64,000 nucleotides of DNA from Hymenobacter yonginensis (lineage in GTDB: Bacteria; Bacteroidota; Bacteroidia; Cytophagales; Hymenobacteraceae): the NCBI RefSeq assembly GCF_027625995.1, contig NZ_CP115396.1, positions 4,526,501 through 4,590,500 on the forward strand, read 5' to 3'. Every line of letters begins with the position of its first letter. Within the stretch, counting starts at the first letter, position 1. The notes beneath the pieces are model-generated. The model did no database searches, was not told the DNA's origin, and saw only the letters and a program-made list of their open reading frames with translations. Both the position numbers and the translations under genes were made by a program. Of this stretch, positions 9,180-16,689 are shown piece by piece.

Positions 9180-9306
9180 ATGGTTGTATGGCTGCATTGT
9201 TGAATGGCTGAGTGGATGCAGTGCTGAGCAGGCCCGTAACGGGATGTTTCTGAAACAGCCGCTCAGCCCTCCAAAAATTCAGCCATCAAACCAGTCAATC
9301 ATTCCC
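9180..9306. repeat. Period-8 inverted repeat (family A, copy 2)
   Basis: Left arm in 8-base steps: aatggttg, tatggctg, cattgttg, aatggctg, agtggatg. Right arm: attcagcc, atcaaacc, agtcaatc, attccca. It occupies all of the space between cvpA and the amidotransferase gene. Confidence 0.78.
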
Positions 9307-9308
9307 AT

Positions 9309-9926
9309 ATGCGCCTGCTGCTGCTCGACAACTTCGACTCGTTCACCTACAACCTGCTGGACTACTTTCGGCAGCTGGGGTGCGAGGTGGAGGTGGTGCG
9401 CAACGACGTGCCGGCAGCCGCCCTGCAGGAGCGGCAGTTTGATGCGCTGGTGTTGTCGCCGGGGCCGGGCACGCCGGCGGCGGCCGGCAATATGCCGGCC
9501 GTGCTGGCGCATTGGCACCAGCGTGTGCCTATCCTGGGCGTGTGTCTGGGGCATCAGGCGCTGGGCGAATTTTTCGGGGCCACGCTCGGCCGCGCCGTGC
9601 GGCCCATGCACGGCAAAGTCACGGAGCTGAACGTGGATACCACCGATCCGCTGTTTCGGGAGCTGCCGGCCCGGCTGCCCGTCACGCGCTACCACTCGCT
9701 GATAGTGAAGGACCTGCCCGCCACGCTCCGCCCGCTGGCCCACACCGCCGACGAGCACCACGAAATCATGGCCCTGCGCCATACCACGCTGCCGCTGGTG
9801 GGCGTTCAGTTTCACCCCGAAGCGCTGCTGACCCCGCACGGGCTGGCCATGCTGCGCAATTGGGTTCGGTATTGTATCATTGTAGAAGAGGGCCGGCCGG
9901 CTGTTGCCGGGCCGCCTGTCGCCTGA
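9309..9926 (+). CDS. pabA: Anthranilate / aminodeoxychorismate synthase component II (glutamine amidotransferase)
   Basis: 205 residues. A class I amidotransferase that hydrolyses glutamine and passes ammonia to a chorismate-using partner (TrpE or PabB). LLLDNFDSFTYNLLDYF opens the protein, the nucleophile Cys79 lies in GVCLGHQ, and the rest of the triad is His169/Glu171 in VQFHPEALLT. No component I gene is adjacent, so tryptophan versus folate use cannot be decided and the protein may serve both. Its stop is 4 bp before the next gene. Confidence 0.93.
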   Translation: MRLLLLDNFDSFTYNLLDYFRQLGCEVEVVRNDVPAAALQERQFDALVLSPGPGTPAAAGNMPAVLAHWHQRVPILGVCLGHQALGEFFGATLGRAVRPMHGKVTELNVDTTDPLFRELPARLPVTRYHSLIVKDLPATLRPLAHTADEHHEIMALRHTTLPLVGVQFHPEALLTPHGLAMLRNWVRYCIIVEEGRPAVAGPPVA

Positions 9927-9930
9927 GCAC

Positions 9931-10707
9931 ATGGAATTGCAGATCAAACAACGCGGAGAGTTTCAGTACGTGGATGAAGGCACCGGCCCGGTGCTGCTGT
10001 TGCTGCATGGCCTTTTCGGCGCCCTCAGCAACTGGCACGACGTCGTGTCGGAGTTCCGCCAGGATTACCGGGTGATTATTCCGTTGCTGCCCATCTACGA
10101 AATGCCCCTGACCCAGGCCGGCGTGCCCGGCCTGGTGAAATACGTGGAAACCTTCGTGCACACGATGGGCCTGTCCGAGGCCTGCACCGTGCTGGGCAAC
10201 TCGCTGGGCGGCCACGTAGGGCTGGAATACACGCTGCGTAACCCCGGCCGCGTGGCGCGGCTGGTACTCACGGGCAGCAGCGGCCTCTTCGAGGATGGCA
10301 TGGGCGGCTCGTTTCCGAAGCGCGGCAACTACGGCTACGTGCAGGAACGGGTGGCCTACACCTTCTACGACCCCGCCGTGGCCACTCGCGAGCTGGTGGA
10401 CGAGGTGTTCAACGTCACCAATTCCAACGCCAAATGCCTGCGCATCATCAGCATTGCCCGCTCGGCGCAGCGCCACAATATCGGCAAGGAGCTAAGCAAG
10501 ATTGCCGTGCCCACGCTGCTGGTCTGGGGCCTCAACGATACCATCACGCCGCCGCTGGTAGCGCATGATTTCAACCGCCTCATCCGCAATTCCGAGCTGC
10601 GCTTCCTCGACCACTGCGGCCACGCCCCGATGATGGAGCGCCCGCGCGAATTCAACGTGCTGCTCCGCCAGTTCCTGCAACGGACTGCGCTGGTAGCCGT
10701 TTCGTAG
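9931..10707 (+). CDS. Alpha/beta-fold hydrolase
   Basis: 258 residues. It has the oxyanion segment LLLHGLFGALSNWHD, a nucleophile elbow GNSLGG (Ser91), a likely catalytic Asp in LLVWGLNDTITPP, and the His in DHCGHAPMMERP, so the triad is complete. The start at 9931 (MELQIKQRGEF) follows the pabA stop by 4 bp, suggesting one transcript. Substrate unknown. It is only distantly similar to the YbfF-like protein at 392-1168. Confidence 0.85.
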   Translation: MELQIKQRGEFQYVDEGTGPVLLLLHGLFGALSNWHDVVSEFRQDYRVIIPLLPIYEMPLTQAGVPGLVKYVETFVHTMGLSEACTVLGNSLGGHVGLEYTLRNPGRVARLVLTGSSGLFEDGMGGSFPKRGNYGYVQERVAYTFYDPAVATRELVDEVFNVTNSNAKCLRIISIARSAQRHNIGKELSKIAVPTLLVWGLNDTITPPLVAHDFNRLIRNSELRFLDHCGHAPMMERPREFNVLLRQFLQRTALVAVS

Positions 10708-10921
10708 CGGGCCGCCGGTAGCGGTTAGCACAGTTGTTGCGGGTCCTGCGGAACTGGCCTGATAGCCGGGCTGCAGGCTGCGTAAAACTTTTTGTCGTAC
10801 AAGGCGCTTCCTACAGGCCAACGCGGCCCGCTTTTCGTACCTTATTTGCCAACTCGGGCTCTGTGGGGCTGCCAGCCGCGCAGATCCGGCCGCTGCTCCT
10901 CACTTTTCCTCACCTCCGCCG

Positions 10922-11608
10922 ATGCATTCCATGATTGCTGAAGAACTGCTCAACCAGATGATTCCGCCCCTCAAGGTGTCGGATACTGTGGGCAAAGCGG
11001 CCAAGTGGCTGGAGGAATTCCACGTCGGCCAATTGCCTGTCCTCGACGACCGCCAGTACCGGGGCCTGGTCACGGAAGCCGACCTGCTCGACTACGAGCT
11101 TGCCGATAACAGCGGGCAGCTGCTGGCCGGCCTGCCCCTGGGCTACGCCGATGTGCACGTGCAGTCTGACCAGCACTTCTACAGCATCATGGAAGTAGCC
11201 ATCCAGAACAAGGTGCAGCTGGTGCCGGTGCTGAACAAGGAGCGCGAGTACGTGGGCGTGGTAACAATAAGTGACACGCTGGCTGCTTTCGGCCAGCCGC
11301 CTATCGCGGCCGGCCAGGGCGCCGTGCTGGTACTCTCAATGGAGGAGCGGGACTACTCCTTGTCCACCATCAGCCGCTATATCGAGGAAAACGGCTCCAA
11401 GGTGCTGAGTGCACACGTCGCGCAGGACGAGCATGATCCGTACCGCATCCGCCTCACCATCAAAGTAAACACGCCCAGCCTGACGAGAATTGTCGCCACG
11501 CTGGAGCGTTTCGGCTATGCCATCACGGCCCAGTTCAGTGGAGTGGGCGAGCTGGGGGAAAACGAGCAGGAGCGCTACGACGCGCTGCTCAAGTACCTGA
11601 GTCTGTAA
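10922..11608 (+). CDS. CBS-domain pair protein with ACT-like C-terminus
   Basis: 228 residues. Two CBS motifs fill residues 4-120 (MIPPLKVSDTVGKAAKWL, GLVTEADLLDYE, then YSIMEVAIQNKVQLVPVL, YVGVVTISDTLAAF). An ACT-like beta-alpha-beta tail follows (VLVLSMEERDYSLSTISRYI, YRIRLTIKVNTPSLTRIVATL). Proteins of this type sense adenosyl or other small ligands, but the ligand here is unknown. Met4 is an alternative start. The gene opens the run to nadK and bamA. The 214 bp before it show no gene, only a weak TACCTTATTTG box near 10848. Confidence 0.85.
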   Translation: MHSMIAEELLNQMIPPLKVSDTVGKAAKWLEEFHVGQLPVLDDRQYRGLVTEADLLDYELADNSGQLLAGLPLGYADVHVQSDQHFYSIMEVAIQNKVQLVPVLNKEREYVGVVTISDTLAAFGQPPIAAGQGAVLVLSMEERDYSLSTISRYIEENGSKVLSAHVAQDEHDPYRIRLTIKVNTPSLTRIVATLERFGYAITAQFSGVGELGENEQERYDALLKYLSL

Positions 11609-11619
11609 GGGCCGATCGG

Positions 11620-13095
11620 GTGAAAAAAAAGTACTGCTGGTGGCTGATGCTTCTGGTGCTGTGCGTAGTGCGGCCAGTTTTGTCGTGTTCCCAGCCGGCT
11701 TTGGTCGCCGGGCAATTCGCGCTGGATTCTGCGCGCCGTAGCGCGCCGGATAGCCTGTTGCGGGCACAGTGCCCCAACTATCCAGTGCTCCGCGTGGCTT
11801 CCCTGCTGTTTGTCGGCAACGATGTCACGAAGGAGCAGGTGCTGCGGGCCGAGCTGGATTTCCGCGAGGGCGACACGCTTAGTGCGGCCAACCTGAGCCG
11901 CCGCCTGGAGGCCAACCGCCGGCGGCTGTTCAACCTGCAGCTGTTTCACCAGGTGCTGGTGCAGCTGGCGTGCCGCAACGGCGAGCTCACCGTACTCTTC
12001 AGCGTGCAGGAGCGCTGGTACACCTTCCCCATTCCCATCTTCTCGCTGGCCGACCGCAACCTGCGCGCCTGGGCCGACCGCCCCGATAAGTGGCGCCGCG
12101 TCGACTACGGCCTGCACATCACCCGGCGCAATTTCCGGGGCCGCAACGAGGAGCTGATTGGCAATCTGCAGCTGGGCTTCAACCGCAAATATGAGCTGTT
12201 CTACGAAGCCCCAGGCTACGGCCCCCGGCGCCGCATCGGGGTAGGGGCCGGGCTGTCGTTCTACCGGGCCCGGGCCTTGGATTACGCTACGCAGCAGGAC
12301 CGGCTGGTCACTTTTCGGCCGATTAACGGCGACCCTATCAGCCGCACCTACGCCACCGTAGGCCTGCGCTGGCGGCGCACGGTGCAGGCGCTGGCCGCCT
12401 TCGACGTGAGCTTTCATCAGGAGCAGATTTCCGATTCCGTCAACCTGCTGAACTCAGACTATTTTCTGGGCCGAACCCGGCGTCAGTTTCTGGATGCCGG
12501 CTTATCCGCTGTACTCAACCAGCGCAACACGTTTGCCTATCCGCTCACCGGGCGCTACGCCCGGGCCAGCATCGTCTACCGCCACTTCCTGACGCCCGGC
12601 GCTCCTCCTCAAGTGCTAGTGCGGGGGCGATACGCCCGGTACGTGGCGCTTGGCGGCCCCTTCTACTACAGTGCCGCAGCGCAGGGGCAAATGCGGTTCA
12701 GCCGCCGCCTCAGCTACGCCGACAACCGCGCCCTGGGCTACGAGTCGCTTGTGCGGGGCTACGACCCCTACGTAATCGATGGCCGCCATTACGCCCTGCT
12801 GCAGCAAGGCGTAAGCTACCGGCTCTTCGACGCGGGCAAGCTGCAGCTGCAGCCGCTGGACAACCCAAAAATTAATACCATTCCGTTGGTGCTCTATTTA
12901 AATACCTTTGCCGATGCCGGTTATGTAGGCGCGAACACCAGGGGCTTGCCCAATGAGCTGCCCGGGCGTCTGCTGGCATCAGTCGGGGTGGGCCTGCACC
13001 TTGTTACCTACTACGACCGGGTATTCACCTTGGAATACGCGCGTACCCTGCGGGGGCAGGGCGGGTTCTTTTTCCGCTCCGAATTTCCCATCTGA
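11620..13095 (+). CDS. Outer-membrane POTRA/beta-barrel protein (BamA/TamA-like, short)
   Basis: 491 residues with a signal peptide. A single POTRA-like unit (VASLLFVGNDVTKEQVLRAE, NLQLFHQVLVQL, LTVLFSVQERWYTFPIP) precedes a long beta-strand region with alternating aromatic residues and a terminal strand ending FFFRSEFPI. This is the plan of the D15/BamA superfamily, much reduced from BamA itself. It starts with GTG at 11620, 11 bp after the CBS gene. The role (barrel assembly or secretion) is inferred from fold only. Confidence 0.75.
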   Translation: MKKKYCWWLMLLVLCVVRPVLSCSQPALVAGQFALDSARRSAPDSLLRAQCPNYPVLRVASLLFVGNDVTKEQVLRAELDFREGDTLSAANLSRRLEANRRRLFNLQLFHQVLVQLACRNGELTVLFSVQERWYTFPIPIFSLADRNLRAWADRPDKWRRVDYGLHITRRNFRGRNEELIGNLQLGFNRKYELFYEAPGYGPRRRIGVGAGLSFYRARALDYATQQDRLVTFRPINGDPISRTYATVGLRWRRTVQALAAFDVSFHQEQISDSVNLLNSDYFLGRTRRQFLDAGLSAVLNQRNTFAYPLTGRYARASIVYRHFLTPGAPPQVLVRGRYARYVALGGPFYYSAAAQGQMRFSRRLSYADNRALGYESLVRGYDPYVIDGRHYALLQQGVSYRLFDAGKLQLQPLDNPKINTIPLVLYLNTFADAGYVGANTRGLPNELPGRLLASVGVGLHLVTYYDRVFTLEYARTLRGQGGFFFRSEFPI

Positions 13096-13130
13096 CCTTA
13101 TTCTCCGCTTCGGCGGATGCTGCCACACCT

Positions 13131-14024
13131 ATGAAAATCGCCATTCTCGGAAAGCCTTTCCAAGATGATAACCTGTCTTTCGTGCAAGGTCTGCTTGATA
13201 ACCTAAGCAATCGGCAAACCGAGATTATCATTGCCGAACCGTTCTACGAGTACCTCCACCCCCGCCTGCAGCTGCCTGAAGGCACCCAAACCTTCCAGCG
13301 TGGCGATGCGCTGCTTGGCGTCCAGTTTGTGCTCAGCATCGGGGGCGACGGCACGCTGCTGGACACGGTAACCTACGTGGGTAGTGCACAGATTCCGATT
13401 TTAGGCATCCATACCGGCCGGCTCGGGTTTCTGGCCACCATCACCCCCGACCAGATTACGCAGGCTCTGGATGCGCTTTTTAAAGGGCACTTCGTGATTG
13501 AGGAGCGCAGCCTGATTAGGGTGGATACCGATCCGGAGGCGTTCGGAGGCATCAATTTTGGCCTCAACGAGTTCAGCATCCTGAAGCGCGACACCTCTTC
13601 CATGATTGTGGTGCACACCTATATCGATGGAGAATACCTGAATTCCTACTGGGCCGATGGGCTGATAGTGGCCACGCCCACGGGCTCTACCGGCTACTCG
13701 CTCAGCTGTGGCGGGCCGGTTATGCTACCTCAAACAAACAATTTTATCATTGCTCCCGTATGTCCGCACAACCTCAATGTGCGACCCCTCATCGTCTCAG
13801 ACCGCAGCGTGATTTCCTTCGAAATAGAAGGCCGGAGCAACCAGTTCCTGCTTTCTCTCGATTCGCGCTCAGTAGCCGTAGACGCCGGAATTCAGATTGC
13901 GGTTCGTCGGGAAAATTTCACAGTTCGCCTAGTAAAACTCAATCATGTTAACTTCCTGAGTACCTTGCGGAGTAAATTGAATTGGGGCCTTGACCGGCGT
14001 AACCCGTCCGGAATCCCAGTATAG
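13131..14024 (+). CDS. nadK: NAD kinase
   Basis: 297 residues. It phosphorylates NAD to NADP. The catalytic GGDG motif is at residues 71-74 (Asp73) in LSIGGDGTLLDTV, the NE motif at 146-147 in FGLNEFSILKR, and the glycine-rich segment is ATPTGSTGYSLSCGGP. Length and order match bacterial NadK. It follows the mini-barrel gene by 35 bp and is probably co-transcribed with it. The next gene has its own promoter. Confidence 0.95.
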   Translation: MKIAILGKPFQDDNLSFVQGLLDNLSNRQTEIIIAEPFYEYLHPRLQLPEGTQTFQRGDALLGVQFVLSIGGDGTLLDTVTYVGSAQIPILGIHTGRLGFLATITPDQITQALDALFKGHFVIEERSLIRVDTDPEAFGGINFGLNEFSILKRDTSSMIVVHTYIDGEYLNSYWADGLIVATPTGSTGYSLSCGGPVMLPQTNNFIIAPVCPHNLNVRPLIVSDRSVISFEIEGRSNQFLLSLDSRSVAVDAGIQIAVRRENFTVRLVKLNHVNFLSTLRSKLNWGLDRRNPSGIPV

Positions 14025-14071
14025 TGGAAGTGCTTTTTTTGCCATAAGTTTTTTAAGTTCCCTTCCTCTCT

Positions 14072-14079
14072 TAATTTTG
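14072..14079 (+). promoter_or_regulatory. Bacteroidota-type -7 box for the first DUF6089-like gene
   Basis: TAATTTTG matches TAnnTTTG exactly, 75 bp before the ATG, in an AT-rich stretch between nadK and the outer-membrane gene. It fits the separate, strong expression suggested by that gene's codon choice. Confidence 0.5.
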
Positions 14080-14154
14080 TCGCTGAGTGCGCCTGTCTCG
14101 TTTTCAGCACATTCGCTCATCAAACCCGTTGATATCCCTAAACCATTGCTCCAT

Positions 14155-15051
14155 ATGAAGCAGATCTTCACCTACACTCTGGCGCTGGCTTCTGTCCTGT
14201 CGCTGGTAGCCTCCGAGGCTAGCGCACAGCAGTTCAGCAAGCGAAAGCAGTACAATTCGGTGGGCGTTAGCGTCAACGCAATGAACTACTTCGGCGACAT
14301 CACGCCGAAACCTAGCATTCCCAGCCTGCGTTTCGGAGCGACCCGTCCTAACATTGGAGTGAACTTCACGCACCGCTTTACGCCCCGTATTTCGGCTCGC
14401 GCTGCTCTGGCCTATGGTCGTATCACCGGCGACGATACCAAAGCAGCCGACAAGAACGATCAGGACGCGAAGTACCGCTACAACCGCAACATGAGCTTCC
14501 GCAATGATCTGGCGGAAATCTCCGTTGTTGGTATCTTCGACTTGATTCCAAACCGGAACACCTACATCAAGCGTCCTGACCTGGTACCTTACGTATTCGG
14601 TGGTATTGCTGCTTACTCGGGCAACCCTAAGGGCCTCGTAGGCGATAATGCTCCAAGCAGCCTGTCTAAAGGTTCGTACGTTGCGTTGCAGCCACTCAAA
14701 ACCGAAGGTGTCGACTACAACAAAGCCGGCATTGCCATACCTTTCGGCGGTGGTGTTCGTTACAAGGTGAACAAGAGCTTCGACGTAGGTCTGGAAGTAG
14801 GTTTCCGCAAAACGTTCAACGACTACCTCGATGACGTAAGCACGAACTACATCAGCCAAGCCAGCCTTTCTTCCGATGCAGCCAAGTATTTTGGTGGCGG
14901 CAACGTACTGGTTGTCGGCGGTGAATTCCCTAACTTCAACGCGCCAGGCAGCCAGCGTGGCAAGTCTGACGAGGACGACTGGTACGTTACGACCGGTCTT
15001 ACCGTAAACTACATCCTGGCTCCGAAAGTGAAGAGCCCGAAATTCCGCTAG
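14155..15051 (+). CDS. Outer-membrane beta-barrel protein, DUF6089-like
   Basis: 298 residues. A signal peptide ends SEASAQQ. The mature part is rich in short amphipathic strands (YNSVGVSVNAMNYFGDI, VPYVFGGIAAYSG, FGGGVRYKVNKSFDVGLE). It ends with a DDWYVTTGLTVNYIL strand, as in Bacteroidota DUF6089 proteins encoded near uppS and bamA. The codons (many GCT, CGT, GGT) differ from most neighbours and suggest high expression. The start at 14155 is fixed by the signal peptide. Function unknown; probably a structural envelope protein. Confidence 0.8.
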   Translation: MKQIFTYTLALASVLSLVASEASAQQFSKRKQYNSVGVSVNAMNYFGDITPKPSIPSLRFGATRPNIGVNFTHRFTPRISARAALAYGRITGDDTKAADKNDQDAKYRYNRNMSFRNDLAEISVVGIFDLIPNRNTYIKRPDLVPYVFGGIAAYSGNPKGLVGDNAPSSLSKGSYVALQPLKTEGVDYNKAGIAIPFGGGVRYKVNKSFDVGLEVGFRKTFNDYLDDVSTNYISQASLSSDAAKYFGGGNVLVVGGEFPNFNAPGSQRGKSDEDDWYVTTGLTVNYILAPKVKSPKFR

Positions 15052-15090
15052 TCAGCAGCCGCTGGCTAGTTTCATCCATAGCCAGTCGTA

Positions 15091-15855
15091 ATGACCAAAG
15101 CGAATCTCATCAAAGCACTCCTTGTCTGCTCCGTGCAGGTAGGGAGTGTTTTTTTTGCCCAAAAGGCCACAGCTCAATACACCAGTGAAGTAGGAGTAGG
15201 CCTCGGGGGCCTGAGCTACCGCGGAGAACTTTCTCCTGGCTACCAGTTCAAGAATAATCGACCGGCCCTGACGGCTTTTTATCGCAAGGATATTTCGGCG
15301 CCTATCACGTTGCGTGGTGGGCTGATGGCGGGTCTGCTACGTGCTGATGACGGCAACGTGCAGGGCTTCAACGGGGCCGTGCCTCCGCTTGCTGCCTATC
15401 GCCAGGCTAACATGAAAGGCAGCCTTTACGAGGCTTCCGCGATAGTGGAATACAACTTCTTCAATTATCATTATCGCAAGGCTAAGGTGCATTTCACGCC
15501 TTATGTTTTCATTGGGCTGGCCGGATTTGTGGCCAACACTACCACCGCCACAGGTAACGCCGGCTTGCCTGCACTTGATAAGAAAGGCGCTATGCTAGGA
15601 CTGGCTGTGCCGGCTGGCTTCGGGTTGAAATACGCCGTTTCCACCCATTGGAACTTGGGTTTGGAAGCAGGAGCGCGCAAAGCCTTCACCGACCAGATCG
15701 ACCATATAGATGGCAAGACGGGCGGGCAGAATGACCGGGTAGGCAATCCGAATGACCAGGATTGGTACTTCTACAATGGGCTGAGCATTTCCTATACCTT
15801 CTATAAGATCAACTGCCCACCGCACTACAAAGACAATCCGAAGCTGCTGCGCTAG
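15091..15855 (+). CDS. Outer-membrane beta-barrel protein, DUF6089-like (second copy)
   Basis: 254 residues with a signal peptide ending KATAQY. It has the same plan as the preceding protein: VGLGGLSYRGELSPGYQ near the start, VPAGFGLKYAVSTHWNLGLE before the end, and a terminal DQDWYFYNGLSISYTF strand. It lies 39 bp downstream and is likely co-transcribed. The two are diverged paralogues. Role unknown. Confidence 0.8.
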   Translation: MTKANLIKALLVCSVQVGSVFFAQKATAQYTSEVGVGLGGLSYRGELSPGYQFKNNRPALTAFYRKDISAPITLRGGLMAGLLRADDGNVQGFNGAVPPLAAYRQANMKGSLYEASAIVEYNFFNYHYRKAKVHFTPYVFIGLAGFVANTTTATGNAGLPALDKKGAMLGLAVPAGFGLKYAVSTHWNLGLEAGARKAFTDQIDHIDGKTGGQNDRVGNPNDQDWYFYNGLSISYTFYKINCPPHYKDNPKLLR

Positions 15856-15927
15856 CAGATTGCGGGCGGAAAAGAGACGAATGCAACCATTTACGTACCT
15901 TGCAGCCTCTTTACGCAAAAAGCAGCA

Positions 15928-16674
15928 ATGGCCGTCCGGTCCGAAATTGACCCCCAGAATATTCCCGCCCACGTTGCCGTAATCATGGACGGTAACGGCC
16001 GATGGGCCAAGCAGAAGGGCGGCCTCCGCATCTTCGGGCACCAGAGTGCCATTACGGCCGTGCGCGACACAGTGGAAGGCGCCGCCGAAATGGGCGTGCG
16101 CTTTCTGACGCTCTACGCCTTTTCCACGGAAAACTGGTCTCGGCCAGCCTATGAGGTGACGGCGCTGATGCAGCTGCTGGTGCACACCATCCGGCAGGAA
16201 ACCCCCACGCTGCTGAAGAACAGCATCCGTCTGCAGGCTATCGGGCAGATTGAAAACCTGCCAGCCTCCTGCCAGCGGGAACTGGCCGAAGCCATTGAAA
16301 TCACCAAGGCGGGCACCCGCATGACGCTGGTGCTGGCCCTGAGCTACAGTGGCCGGTGGGACCTGACTCAGGCCGCTAAGCGCATGGCCACCGACGTAGC
16401 AGCCGGGAAACTCCGGGCGGAAGACGTACAGGAAAACACCATTACTCAATACCTGGCTACTGCCGGTATTCCAGACCCCGAATTGCTGATCAGAACCAGC
16501 GGGGAGCAGCGGATCAGTAATTTCCTGCTGTGGCAGCTGGCTTATACCGAGTTATATATTACTGATCTGCTGTGGCCGGATTTTCGCCGGACGCACTTTG
16601 AAGAGGCAGTCCGGGCGTATCAGCGTCGGGAACGGCGTTTTGGGAAGACAAGTGAGCAGCTCACCGTTTCGTAA
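15928..16674 (+). CDS. uppS: Isoprenyl transferase (undecaprenyl diphosphate synthase)
   Basis: 248 residues. It makes the C55 lipid carrier precursor for peptidoglycan and other envelope glycans. Motifs in order: HVAVIMDGNGRWAKQ with the catalytic Asp21, GHQSAI, TLYAFSTENWSRP, ELLIRTSGEQRISNFLLWQ and YTELYITDLLWPDF. It lies 15 bp upstream of bamA. A TACCTTG box near 15897 may add a promoter. Confidence 0.96.
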   Translation: MAVRSEIDPQNIPAHVAVIMDGNGRWAKQKGGLRIFGHQSAITAVRDTVEGAAEMGVRFLTLYAFSTENWSRPAYEVTALMQLLVHTIRQETPTLLKNSIRLQAIGQIENLPASCQRELAEAIEITKAGTRMTLVLALSYSGRWDLTQAAKRMATDVAAGKLRAEDVQENTITQYLATAGIPDPELLIRTSGEQRISNFLLWQLAYTELYITDLLWPDFRRTHFEEAVRAYQRRERRFGKTSEQLTVS

Positions 16675-16689
16675 GGTTTCGACGACAGA

